Source: Candidatus Gemmiger excrementavium
GTDB lineage: Bacteria; Bacillota; Clostridia; Oscillospirales; Ruminococcaceae
Assembly: GCA_019116485.1 (NCBI GenBank)
Contig: DXBO01000136.1
Coordinates: 1 to 43,731 of the forward strand
Reading direction: 5' to 3'
Length of the DNA stretch: 43,731 bases
Of this stretch, positions 31,057 through 38,662 are shown one piece after another. Numbering within the stretch: position 1 is the stretch's first letter; each line of letters begins with the position of its first letter. Made by a program: the position numbers and the translations under genes. A model generated the notes under the pieces. That model made no database searches. It was given only the letters and a program-made list of their open reading frames with translations, and was not told the DNA's origin.

Positions 31057-31491
31057 TCAGTGGGCGTGGCAGTGGGCGCAGTTCTCGCAGTCGGGGAACT
31101 GCTGCTTGTCGTAGTCCAGGCCGTTTTTGTCGTAGTAGTCTTTCAGGGCCAGCTTGATGGCCTCTTCAGCCAGGACCGAACAATGAATTTTGTGGGCGGG
31201 CAGGCCGTCCAGCGCCTGCACCACCGCCTGGTTGGTCAGGGCCAGAGCGTCCGATACCGGCTTGCCTTTGATGAGTTCGGTAGCCATGGAACTGGAGGCA
31301 ATGGCACTGCCGCAGCCGAAAGTCTCGAACTTGGCGTCTGCGATGGTGTCGCCGTCGATCTTGAGGTAAATCTTCATGATGTCGCCGCACTTGGCGTTGC
31401 CCACCTCGCCCACACCGTCGGCGTTTTCGATGACGCCCACGTTGCGCGGGTGGCGGAAATGGTCCATCACGATATCGCTGTACAAAGCCAT
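31057..31491 (-). CDS. iscU: Iron-sulfur cluster scaffold protein, IscU/NifU type
   Basis: The 144-residue scaffold accepts sulfur from the cysteine desulfurase and assembles Fe-S clusters. The three cluster ligands are present: Cys35 in GNAKCGD with the conserved Asp, Cys60 in FGCGSA, and Cys104 in HCSVLAEEA. AAAGGAG precedes the ATG at 31491, 14 bases after iscS stops. It has an unusual C-terminal extension rich in metal ligands, DCENCAHCHAH (Cys135, Cys138, Cys141 and three His). It is the NifU-like scaffold typical of Clostridia rather than SufU, whose usual insertion is absent. Confidence 0.94.
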   Translation of the reverse strand: MALYSDIVMDHFRHPRNVGVIENADGVGEVGNAKCGDIMKIYLKIDGDTIADAKFETFGCGSAIASSSMATELIKGKPVSDALALTNQAVVQALDGLPAHKIHCSVLAEEAIKLALKDYYDKNGLDYDKQQFPDCENCAHCHAH

Positions 31492-31505
31492 AGAGAAAAC
31501 TCCTT

Positions 31506-32696
31506 TCAGGGCAGGATATAAGGGCGGACGCCGCTTTGCAGGTCCCGCCATACGGGGGAGATGCCCCGCAGGCAGGCCACCGCATCGGTCACGGCGTTGA
31601 TGAGATACTGTACTTCCTCCCGGGTGGCGTCGGGGCCCAGGGTCAGCCGCAGCGAGCCGTGGGCCACATCGTGCACGCGGCCGATGGCCAGCAGCACATG
31701 GCTGGGGTCGAGGGAGCCCGAGGTGCAGGCCGAACCCGACGAGGCGCAGATGCCCTTGTCGTCCAGCAGCAGCAAGAGGGACTCGCCCTCGATGCCTTCA
31801 AAGCAGAAGCTGACGTTGCCGGGCAGCCGCTGCACGGCGTCGCCGTTGAGTGCCCCGTGGGGAATTTGGGACAGCCCCGCGATCAGCTCGTCCCGCAGCG
31901 GCACCAGCCGGGCCGTAACTTCTGCCATGGCGCCGCAGGCTTCGTCCAGGGCGGCGGTCATACCCAGAATGCCGGGCAGGTTCTCGGTGCCGGCACGGCG
32001 GCCCCGCTCCTGGGCGCCGCCGCAGAGCAGCGGTTCCAACCGCAGGCCTTTGCGCGCATAGAGTGCACCCACACCCCGGGGGCCGCCGAACTTGTGGGCA
32101 GACAGCGAGAGCATGTCGATGTTGTCCGCTGCCACGTTGATGGGCAGGTGCCCCACCGCCTGCACAGCGTCGGTGTGGAACACAACGCCCGCCGCGCGGC
32201 AGACCGCCCCCAGTTCCCGGATGGGCTGGATGGTGCCGATCTCATTGTTGGCGTACATAATGCTGACCAGGCAGGTGTCGGGACGCAGGGCGTCCCGCAG
32301 CTGGTCGGGTGTGACCAGCCCCTTCTCCCCCACCGGCAGCAGGGTGATCTCAAAACCTTCGGCAGCCAGCTTGTCCAGTGTGTGCAGCACGGCGTGATGC
32401 TCAAAGGCGGTGGAAATGATGTGTTTCTTGCCCCGGGCAGCCCCCTGGCAGGCAGCGCTGCGCAGAGCCTGGTTGTCAGCCTCGGTTCCGCCGGAGGTAA
32501 AGATCACTTCCTGGGGGGCACAGCCCAGCCGCGCCGCAATGCGGGCGCGGGCACCGGCCAGGGCTTCGGCGGCTTGCTGGCCGACGGTGTGCAGGCTGCT
32601 GGGGTTGCCCCAGGTATCCTTCATAGCGGCCAGCATGGCCTGTACCGCCGCCGGGCTGGTGGGCGTGGTGGCGGCATGATCCGCATAGATGTGCAT
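31506..32696 (-). CDS. iscS: Cysteine desulfurase, IscS/NifS type
   Basis: The 396-residue PLP enzyme removes sulfur from L-cysteine for Fe-S cluster assembly. It shows the N-terminal YADHAATTP, FTSGGTEADNQAL, the PLP lysine in SAHKFGGP (about 203), and the catalytic loop SSGSACTSG with Cys near 324. The loop is long, as in IscS-class rather than SufS-class enzymes. It leads an operon with iscU from a promoter (32786-32814) with a perfect dyad just downstream. Confidence 0.95.
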   Translation of the reverse strand: MHIYADHAATTPTSPAAVQAMLAAMKDTWGNPSSLHTVGQQAAEALAGARARIAARLGCAPQEVIFTSGGTEADNQALRSAACQGAARGKKHIISTAFEHHAVLHTLDKLAAEGFEITLLPVGEKGLVTPDQLRDALRPDTCLVSIMYANNEIGTIQPIRELGAVCRAAGVVFHTDAVQAVGHLPINVAADNIDMLSLSAHKFGGPRGVGALYARKGLRLEPLLCGGAQERGRRAGTENLPGILGMTAALDEACGAMAEVTARLVPLRDELIAGLSQIPHGALNGDAVQRLPGNVSFCFEGIEGESLLLLLDDKGICASSGSACTSGSLDPSHVLLAIGRVHDVAHGSLRLTLGPDATREEVQYLINAVTDAVACLRGISPVWRDLQSGVRPYILP

Positions 32697-32763
32697 AACA
32701 GCTTCCTTTCCCGCCGGGCGTGCTTGCGGGGATTGGGATGCAGGGCGCCGGGCGGTTTTATTT

Positions 32764-32780
32764 CATACCTTTTTGGTATG
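32764..32780. promoter_or_regulatory. Candidate repressor operator before iscS
   Basis: CATACC (32764-32769) and GGTATG (32775-32780) form a perfect inverted repeat around a five-base spacer. It lies just downstream of the -10, so a bound protein would block transcription start. Rrf2/IscR-type regulators commonly control iscS genes from such sites, but no such gene is in the window. Confidence 0.6.
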
Positions 32781-32785
32781 TTTTA

Positions 32786-32814
32786 ATGCTACACCTTTCC
32801 TTGCGGTTTGTCAA
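32786..32814 (-). promoter_or_regulatory. Promoter of iscS-iscU
   Basis: On the minus strand a consensus TTGACA (32809-32814) and TAGCAT (32786-32791) are 17 bases apart. Confidence 0.75.
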
Positions 32815-32846
32815 GGGGGAATTTCCCATCTTTTGCAGCAAAAAAC

Positions 32847-32957
32847 GTCTGCGCCGGCGGACATGTGCCGACCGGCGCAGACACATACAGGGAAATTTGG
32901 CGGCAAATTGTGTGCGAGACGCAGGGCGTCGAGTGCGCGATTTGCCGTAAAATTTTG
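32847..32957. repeat. Compound palindromic intergenic element
   Basis: The 340-base gap between fbp and iscS holds two nested palindromes. GTCTGCGCCGG (32847-32857) pairs with 32872-32882 and is followed on the minus strand by six T, as in a terminator. CGGCAAAT (32901-32908) pairs with 32940-32947, flanked by AAATTT on both sides and containing an inner GACGC/GCGTC hairpin (32918-32930). No reading frame explains it. It may be a member of a dispersed repeat family or a small structured RNA on the minus strand; within this window I see only one copy. Confidence 0.5.
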
Positions 32958-32971
32958 TCGAAGGGGATTTC

Positions 32972-33025
32972 AAAAGGGGGAAACAGGCCCGTCAGGCACC
33001 GCCGTGCGGGACTGTTCCCCCTTTT
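32972..33025 (-). terminator. Terminator after fbp
   Basis: AAAAGGGGG with AAACAG (32972-32986) pairs with CTGTTCCCCCTTTT (33012-33025), one base bulged, with a smaller hairpin inside. It lies just past the fbp stop. Confidence 0.75.
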
Positions 33026-33036
33026 GCATTAGGTAT

Positions 33037-35010
33037 TCAGCGGCCCAGTCCCTGGGGGATCAGGCCGTTCTGGTAGGCTTCCACCAGGGCTTCCAGGTCG
33101 CGCACCAGTTCCCGCTTGCGCACCCCCTCGTCGGTGTCGCACACCTGGATGCGTTGGGGCGCGGTGTAGATGTACTCGCTCTTGCTGGCGATGTCCTCGT
33201 CCTCGTGGATGGCCTTTTCCACACTCTCGAAAGGCTGGTGAGTGCGCAAAATGAGCCCCCGGGAGTTGTACACCAGCGTGTACCCGGCGATGCCGGTCTT
33301 CTGGTGGTAGGCGCGGCAGAAGCCGCCGTCAATGATGATGAGCCGCCCGCCGCCCTTGACGGGGCTTTCCCCCTCGATGGCACGCACCGGCACATGCCCG
33401 TTGACGATGTGGCAGCCCGCCCCGTGCAGACCGAAGTTGTTCAAAATCATTTCAGCGGTGCGGGGGTCGTTGATGTGGTGGTAGTAGGGGTCCTTGCGCT
33501 CGGCGTGGGTGGCCGGGTCGGCGATGTAGAGCCGTTCAAAGGTCGTCATGGCGCTGCGCCCGAACAGCGGCGACTGGGCACCGCACCAAAGATACCACAG
33601 GAAATCCTGCCCGGCCTGCCGGGCCGCGCTGCCCGCCGGGGCAAAGTAGCCCTGCCGTGCCCGTCGGTCACAGTAATCGAACAGAGCCTTGCCGCTCCAG
33701 GCGTGGCCCTCGTACTCATGGACGGCAAAACCGCCCTCCGGCGTCATGGGCACCGCGCCGTGATACAGCAGGTTGCCGTTGCATACCTTGTACAGGGCGC
33801 CGTGGGCGTAGAGGAACTGGATGTGCCGCTGCAGACGCTCGCTTTCGGCAAAGGCACGGACCAGGCCGTCCACCACCCGCTGTTCCTCGGCGGTAAGCGC
33901 CGCGGGGTCGGCGGGGTCCACAGTGGGGAAATCGGCGTCCAGCAGCGGGTAGGTGCCGTCGCCGCAGCGCACCGTGCCCGCCGCCCAGTCGATGCGATGC
34001 AGCCAGTCCCGCGCCTCCATATGGAAGTCGGGGTTGCGGGCGATGACCTGGGACTCCAGCTTGAGCATGAGCACCGTGACCGCTTTGTGCATACGGGCCG
34101 TGGCGGTCAGGTCGCCGGCGGCGGCGTTGCGGGCGTCGGTGTGGGGCATCCAGCGGGTCACGTCGGAATGCCCGTACACCCGCTGGGCCAGCCGTTCCAG
34201 GTGGCGCAGGCTGATGCCGTAGCCGTTTTCCAGCGTGTCGATGTTGTTGTAAGCCAGGGTGGTTTTGAGTACCGTCAGGATGCACAGCGGGCTGCCCGCC
34301 GCCGCCCCCATCCATACCACGTCGTGGTTGCCCCACTGGATGTCCACCTGATGGTGGGCCATCAGGCTGTCCAGGATACGGTCCGGCCGGGGGCCGCGGT
34401 CAAACAGGTCCCCCACGATGTGCAGCCGGTCCACAGCCAGCCATTTGACCACCTCGCACAGACGGGTGATGTAGGCGTCGGCCCGGTCATGCCGCACAAT
34501 GCTGGCAATGATCTGCCCGTAATAGAGGTCCTTGTCGTGGTCCTCAAAATGGGCGTGGAGCAGTTCGTCCAGGATGTAGGCGCAGCTTTCGGGCAGACCG
34601 GCCCGCACATGGGCCCGGGTATGCTTGCTGGAGACAAACCGGCACAGGCTGATGAGCCGCAGCAGCGTGATGCGGTACCAGTCCCCCAGGTCGGCCTGCC
34701 GGGCCTTGAGTTCCGGCAGCTTCTGGGCCGGGTAGTAGACCAGCGTAGCCAGTTCGGCACGCTCGGCAGCCGGCACATCCGGCCCCAGCACAATGTCGAT
34801 TTTTTCCCGGATGACCCCCGACGCACTGTTGAGGATGTGCACAAAGGCCTCGTGTTCGCCGTGCAGGTCACTCATGAAATGTTCGGTGCCTTTGGGCAGG
34901 CGCAAAATCGCCTCGATGCGGACGATTTCGCTGGCGGCAGCCGCCACCGTGGGATATTGCTGGGCCAGCACCCGCAGATACCGCAGATGCTCACTGGAAG
35001 CAGAAACCAT
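33037..35010 (-). CDS. fbp: Fructose-1,6-bisphosphatase, class III
   Basis: The 657-residue enzyme dephosphorylates fructose-1,6-bisphosphate in gluconeogenesis. It has the full length of the Firmicute class III type and the metallophosphatase motifs SDLHGEHE (about 47-54), GDLFDRGP, WGNHD and a late GH in NGHVPV. AAAGGGGTG precedes the ATG at 35010. It stands alone, with its own promoter (35040-35069) and terminator. Confidence 0.95.
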   Translation of the reverse strand: MVSASSEHLRYLRVLAQQYPTVAAAASEIVRIEAILRLPKGTEHFMSDLHGEHEAFVHILNSASGVIREKIDIVLGPDVPAAERAELATLVYYPAQKLPELKARQADLGDWYRITLLRLISLCRFVSSKHTRAHVRAGLPESCAYILDELLHAHFEDHDKDLYYGQIIASIVRHDRADAYITRLCEVVKWLAVDRLHIVGDLFDRGPRPDRILDSLMAHHQVDIQWGNHDVVWMGAAAGSPLCILTVLKTTLAYNNIDTLENGYGISLRHLERLAQRVYGHSDVTRWMPHTDARNAAAGDLTATARMHKAVTVLMLKLESQVIARNPDFHMEARDWLHRIDWAAGTVRCGDGTYPLLDADFPTVDPADPAALTAEEQRVVDGLVRAFAESERLQRHIQFLYAHGALYKVCNGNLLYHGAVPMTPEGGFAVHEYEGHAWSGKALFDYCDRRARQGYFAPAGSAARQAGQDFLWYLWCGAQSPLFGRSAMTTFERLYIADPATHAERKDPYYHHINDPRTAEMILNNFGLHGAGCHIVNGHVPVRAIEGESPVKGGGRLIIIDGGFCRAYHQKTGIAGYTLVYNSRGLILRTHQPFESVEKAIHEDEDIASKSEYIYTAPQRIQVCDTDEGVRKRELVRDLEALVEAYQNGLIPQGLGR

Positions 35011-35039
35011 AGGTACACCCCTTTCCGGCTGTTATTACC

Positions 35040-35069
35040 AGCATATACCAAAACCGACCCGCCGCGCAA
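35040..35069 (-). promoter_or_regulatory. Promoter candidate of fbp
   Basis: On the minus strand TTGCGC (35064-35069) and TATGCT (35040-35045) are 18 bases apart. Confidence 0.5.
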
Positions 35070-35092
35070 GGGGAAAATGCCGGGACCCGGGG

Positions 35093-35121
35093 TTGACAGC
35101 GGGGGTCTTAAAACATATAAT
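35093..35121 (+). promoter_or_regulatory. Consensus promoter of the ZIP transporter gene
   Basis: TTGACA (35093-35098) and TATAAT (35116-35121) are both perfect and 17 bases apart, the strongest promoter in the window. A perfect dyad overlaps the -10. Confidence 0.88.
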
Positions 35122-35126
35122 TTAAG
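35107..35126. promoter_or_regulatory. Candidate metal-repressor operator over the ZIP promoter
   Basis: CTTAAA (35107-35112) and TTTAAG (35121-35126) form a perfect inverted repeat around eight bases that include most of the -10. Such a placement suits a repressor such as a DtxR/MntR- or Fur-type protein, but the word does not closely match a site I know. Confidence 0.5.
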
Positions 35127-35175
35127 TATGAATAAAGAATAGATGCGGCCCTCCGATGCCGCGATGAGGTGTTGT

Positions 35176-35958
35176 ATGAATCTGCAAACCGTGGCCGGCC
35201 TGCTGATCCCCTTTGCGGGGACCAGCCTGGGCGCGGCCTGTGTACTGTGTATGAAACGTCAGCTGGGGGATGGTGTGCGCCGGGCCCTGACCGGCTTTGC
35301 CGCCGGGGTCATGGTGGCGGCTTCGATCTGGAGCCTGCTGATCCCCGCCATGGACCAGGCGGCGGGGCTGGGCAAGCTGGCGTTTCTGCCCGCGGCGGCA
35401 GGGTTCTGGCTGGGCATTCTGTTTTTGCTGGCGCTGGATACGCTGATCCCCCACCTGCACCAGAACGCCGACCATGCCGAGGGGCTGCCCGCCCGGCTGC
35501 CCCGCACCACCATGATGCTGCTGGCCGTGACGCTGCACAATATCCCTGAAGGGATGGCCGTGGGCGTTGTGTATGCCGGGCTGGCCGCAGGCGGGGCGGA
35601 CCTGAGCGCCGCGGCGGCGCTGGCCCTTTCGCTGGGCATCGCCATCCAGAATTTCCCCGAAGGGGCCATCGTCTCGATGCCGCTGCGGGCCGCAGGGCTG
35701 AGCAAAGGCCGGGCGTTCTGGTACGGTATCTTGTCCGGCGCGGTGGAACCGGCAGCGGCACTTCTGACGGTACTGGCTGCCGCCTGGGTGGTGCCCGCCC
35801 TGCCGGTGCTGCTGAGCTTTGCCGCCGGGGCCATGCTGTATGTGGTGGTGGAAGAGCTGATCCCCGAAATGTCCGAGGGGGCGCACTCCAACATCGGGGC
35901 GCTGGCCTTCTCCGCCGGGTTCTGCTGCATGATGGTGCTGGACGTGGCCCTGGGCTGA
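35176..35958 (+). CDS. ZIP-family divalent metal transporter
   Basis: The 260-residue transporter has about eight membrane helices, a His-containing loop between helices 3 and 4 (HLHQNADHAEG), and the two ZIP metal-site motifs HNIPEG and NFPEGA. It imports Zn2+, Fe2+ or Mn2+. I start at the ATG at 35176, which has GAGGTG five bases upstream; the longer frame lacks a binding site. The gene has a consensus promoter with an overlapping dyad, so tight repression when metal is plentiful is likely. Confidence 0.92.
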   Translation: MNLQTVAGLLIPFAGTSLGAACVLCMKRQLGDGVRRALTGFAAGVMVAASIWSLLIPAMDQAAGLGKLAFLPAAAGFWLGILFLLALDTLIPHLHQNADHAEGLPARLPRTTMMLLAVTLHNIPEGMAVGVVYAGLAAGGADLSAAAALALSLGIAIQNFPEGAIVSMPLRAAGLSKGRAFWYGILSGAVEPAAALLTVLAAAWVVPALPVLLSFAAGAMLYVVVEELIPEMSEGAHSNIGALAFSAGFCCMMVLDVALG

Positions 35959-35970
35959 ACCCCATACGCA

Positions 35971-36011
35971 AAAACCGCACATGGATCTTTTTCAGGTCCG
36001 CGTGCGGTTTT
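35971..36011. terminator. Bidirectional terminator between ZIP and the oxidoreductase gene
   Basis: AAAACCGCAC (about 35971-35980) pairs with GTGCGGTTTT (36002-36011), with further partial pairing inside. Confidence 0.88.
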
Positions 36012-36013
36012 GT

Positions 36014-37174
36014 TTATTTCATGTTGTCCCCTGCCAGGATGATCTCGTTGCTGGCGAACTGGGCCAGGAAGCCGGTCTTCTGGTAGAAATGGGGCATGCG
36101 GCGCTGCACACCCTCCCGGGTATAGAAGTCATCCTCCCGGGCAATGGGCGGCGTGACCGGGGCATTTTCCGCCGCCGATTTGTAGATTGCCATAATGAGT
36201 TCCAGCGTGTTGCGCCCCGCCTGCCCATCGCTGATAAGGGGCGCCCCCTCGTCGGCGGCCCGCAGCAGGTTGTCGGCCAGGCCGGTGTGGCCCTCGTACC
36301 CCAGGGGCGGGATGGCTTGCCAGGCGGCTTCCAGTTCCCGCAAAAATTCGGTGTTCTGCCGGGGAAAGCCGTTTTCCAGCGGGGTGTCGGCAGCAAAAGC
36401 GTGGGGGATTTCCAGATTGGCCCGCTCACAGGCAAAGGTCAGGGCCTGTTTCTGGCCGTGGCAGACCAGATTGGCCGCAAGCTGGGCAAAGCTTCCGTCG
36501 TCATAGCGCAGCATCGCCATGGAGAGGTCTTCCTCCTCGCTGTTGGTGTGGGCCACGTTGCCGATCATGGCCGTCACCTGCCGGGGCATACCGGCCATCC
36601 AGGCCAGTAAATCAATGTGATGCACCGCGTGCACAAAGGTGCAGCCGCCGCCCTCGGTGGCCCAGCGTCCCCGCCAGGCCAGGTCGTAGTAGCTGCGGCC
36701 CCGGTACCAGAAAGAGTTGACCTGGGTGTAGAGCAGCCGCCCCGGCAACCCGCTTGCCAGCAGCTGTTTGGTGCGCCACACCGGCGTCAGGCAGCGGCTC
36801 TGGGCCACCACCTGCAGCAGCCGCCCGGTACGGCGGGCGGCGTCCAGCATGGCGTCACACTCGGCCAGCGAGGGGGCCATGGGTTTTTCCAGCAGCACAT
36901 GGCAGCCCTGTTCCAGGGCGTAGACGGTGATCTCACAATGGGTGTCCGGCGGGGTCAGCACCGAAACGACATCACATCCCGATGCCCGGATGGCGGTCTT
37001 GTAGTCGTCGTAGGCCACGGCGTCCAGCCCGGCGGCAGCGATGGCCCGGCGGGCGGATGCCAGGTGGCGGGCCACCACGCCCACTACCACGGCCCGGCCT
37101 TCCAGCGCGGTAAAAGCCTGAATATGCGCCGGGCAGATGGACCCGGCCCCGATGAGCAATACTTTGTGCAGCAT
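36014..37174 (-). CDS. Gfo/Idh/MocA-family NAD(P)-dependent oxidoreductase
   Basis: The 386-residue enzyme starts at the ATG at 37174 (AGGAGGTG upstream). The Rossmann fold opens with LLIGAGSICPAH, and the family's EKP motif is in HVLLEKPMAPS (about 90-100). A catalytic-type His pair sits in FVHAVHHIDLLAWM. These enzymes oxidise or reduce sugars, inositols and their derivatives. It begins 22 bases after brnQ stops and is likely cotranscribed with it, an unexpected partner for an amino-acid transporter. Substrate unknown. Confidence 0.9.
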   Translation of the reverse strand: MLHKVLLIGAGSICPAHIQAFTALEGRAVVVGVVARHLASARRAIAAAGLDAVAYDDYKTAIRASGCDVVSVLTPPDTHCEITVYALEQGCHVLLEKPMAPSLAECDAMLDAARRTGRLLQVVAQSRCLTPVWRTKQLLASGLPGRLLYTQVNSFWYRGRSYYDLAWRGRWATEGGGCTFVHAVHHIDLLAWMAGMPRQVTAMIGNVAHTNSEEEDLSMAMLRYDDGSFAQLAANLVCHGQKQALTFACERANLEIPHAFAADTPLENGFPRQNTEFLRELEAAWQAIPPLGYEGHTGLADNLLRAADEGAPLISDGQAGRNTLELIMAIYKSAAENAPVTPPIAREDDFYTREGVQRRMPHFYQKTGFLAQFASNEIILAGDNMK

Positions 37175-37196
37175 AAAAGCACCTCCTGTCTGGGGT

Positions 37197-38543
37197 TTAC
37201 GCGGTTTTGCGGGCCGCTGCAGCCCGCAGCGCCAGGCCAATGACCAACCCCAGGGCGGCGGGGATCACCCAGCCGAAGCCCTGGGCCGCCAGAGGCAGGG
37301 CGCCGTCCACCGCGGCCAGAAACCCGTCCAGCCGCAAAGCGGCCCGGGTAGCTTCGGGCAAAGCCCGGGCAAAGTCCACCAGCGCCGCCACCGCCGTAAA
37401 GCCGATGGTCCAGCGCAGCACCACCGGGTCATGGCCGAACAGCCCGCCGGCCAGGGTGAGCAGGATCAGCACAATGGACAGCGGGTAGAGGAACATAAGC
37501 ACCGGCAGCGAGTAGGCGATGATGGCGTCCAGTCCCAAATTGGCGATAAGGAAGGACAGCACGCAGAACCCAACCGCCCACACCCGGTAGGAAGGTCCGC
37601 CGGGGAACAGCTTGACGAAAGTCTCCCCACAGCTGGTGATAAGGCCCACGGCGGTCTTGAGGCAGGCCACCGTGACGGTGACGGCCAGGATCACCGCCCC
37701 GGCGCCGCCGAAATAGTGCCGGGCGATCTGGGCCAGGGCCTCGCCGCCGTTGGGGGCAATGGGCAGCAGCCCCCGGCTCTGGGCACCCGCCACCGTGACC
37801 AGCAGGTAGATCAGCGCCATAAGCAGTGAGCTGAAAACGCCCGCCCCCACAGTACTGCGTGCCACCGCGCCGGGTTCGCTCACCCCCAGGGAGCGGATGG
37901 TATTGACCACAATGATGCCGAATGCCAGCGAGGCCAGGGCGTCCATGGTGTTGTAGCCTTCCAGCAGGCCGGTGGCAAAAGCCGCCGTGGCATAGCTGCC
38001 CGCGGGTTCCGCCGCCGAAACGGCCCCCATGGGGCTGATAAGCGCCCGCACCAGCAGCGCCGCAAGAAAACAGAGGAACAGCGGGTTGAGTACCTTGCCG
38101 ATCCAGGTCAGAATCTGACCCGGCCGCAGGGAGAAAAACAGCACCGCCCCAAAAAACGCCAGCGAGAACACCGCCAGCACCCAGGGCTGCGCCCCCGGCA
38201 CCAGGGGCTGCACCCCCACCGTGTAGGAGACGGTGGCGCAGCGGGGAATGGCGAAAAAGGGGCCGATGGTCAGGTAGAGCAGGCAGGTGAAAAACAAGCC
38301 GTACCCCCGGCTGACCCGGCTGCTCAGTTCCAGCAGGCCTTCGGCCCGGCTGATGCCCAGGGCCGCCACCCCCAGCAGCGGCAGCCCCACCCCGGTGATG
38401 AGAAAGCCTGCCGACGCCTGCCACAGATTGCCCCCCGCCAGCTGGCCCATGGAGGCCGGAAAAATCAGGTTGCCCGCGCCGAAAAACATACCGAACAGCA
38501 TGCTGGCCACCAGCAGGACCTGGCGCAGTTTGAGTGTTTTCAT
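37197..38543 (-). CDS. brnQ: Branched-chain amino acid:cation symporter, BrnQ (LIVCS family)
   Basis: The 448-residue protein has about twelve membrane helices and the LIVCS signature GMFFGAGNLIFPASMGQLAG near the N-terminus, with IGPFFAIPRCATVSY further in. It imports leucine, isoleucine and valine with Na+ or H+. I start at the ATG at 38543, nine bases after GTGAGG. It is the first gene of a unit with the Gfo/Idh/MocA enzyme. Confidence 0.94.
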   Translation of the reverse strand: MKTLKLRQVLLVASMLFGMFFGAGNLIFPASMGQLAGGNLWQASAGFLITGVGLPLLGVAALGISRAEGLLELSSRVSRGYGLFFTCLLYLTIGPFFAIPRCATVSYTVGVQPLVPGAQPWVLAVFSLAFFGAVLFFSLRPGQILTWIGKVLNPLFLCFLAALLVRALISPMGAVSAAEPAGSYATAAFATGLLEGYNTMDALASLAFGIIVVNTIRSLGVSEPGAVARSTVGAGVFSSLLMALIYLLVTVAGAQSRGLLPIAPNGGEALAQIARHYFGGAGAVILAVTVTVACLKTAVGLITSCGETFVKLFPGGPSYRVWAVGFCVLSFLIANLGLDAIIAYSLPVLMFLYPLSIVLILLTLAGGLFGHDPVVLRWTIGFTAVAALVDFARALPEATRAALRLDGFLAAVDGALPLAAQGFGWVIPAALGLVIGLALRAAAARKTA

Positions 38544-38578
38544 GGTACAAATCCTCACAAAATCTACGGTTTTGTCCC

Positions 38579-38607
38579 ATTATAGCGCGTTTGGGCGGCG
38601 GGGTAAA
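38579..38607 (-). promoter_or_regulatory. Promoter of brnQ
   Basis: On the minus strand TTTACC (38602-38607) and a consensus TATAAT (38579-38584) are 17 bases apart. Confidence 0.75.
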
Positions 38608-38621
38608 GCCCGGAACCACCA

Positions 38622-38658
38622 CAGCGCCGGGCGGACCATGACAGACCGCCCGGCGCTG
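38622..38658 (-). terminator. Hairpin after the CorC-type gene
   Basis: CAGCGCCGGGCGG (38622-38634) pairs perfectly with 38646-38658. There is no T run, so it may protect the 3' end as much as terminate. Confidence 0.6.
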
Positions 38659-38662
38659 CCGG

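Noticed and set aside
35128-35142. A five-codon frame (ATG to TAG) just after the ZIP promoter
   Set aside because: It has no ribosome binding site and encodes only four residues; most likely chance.
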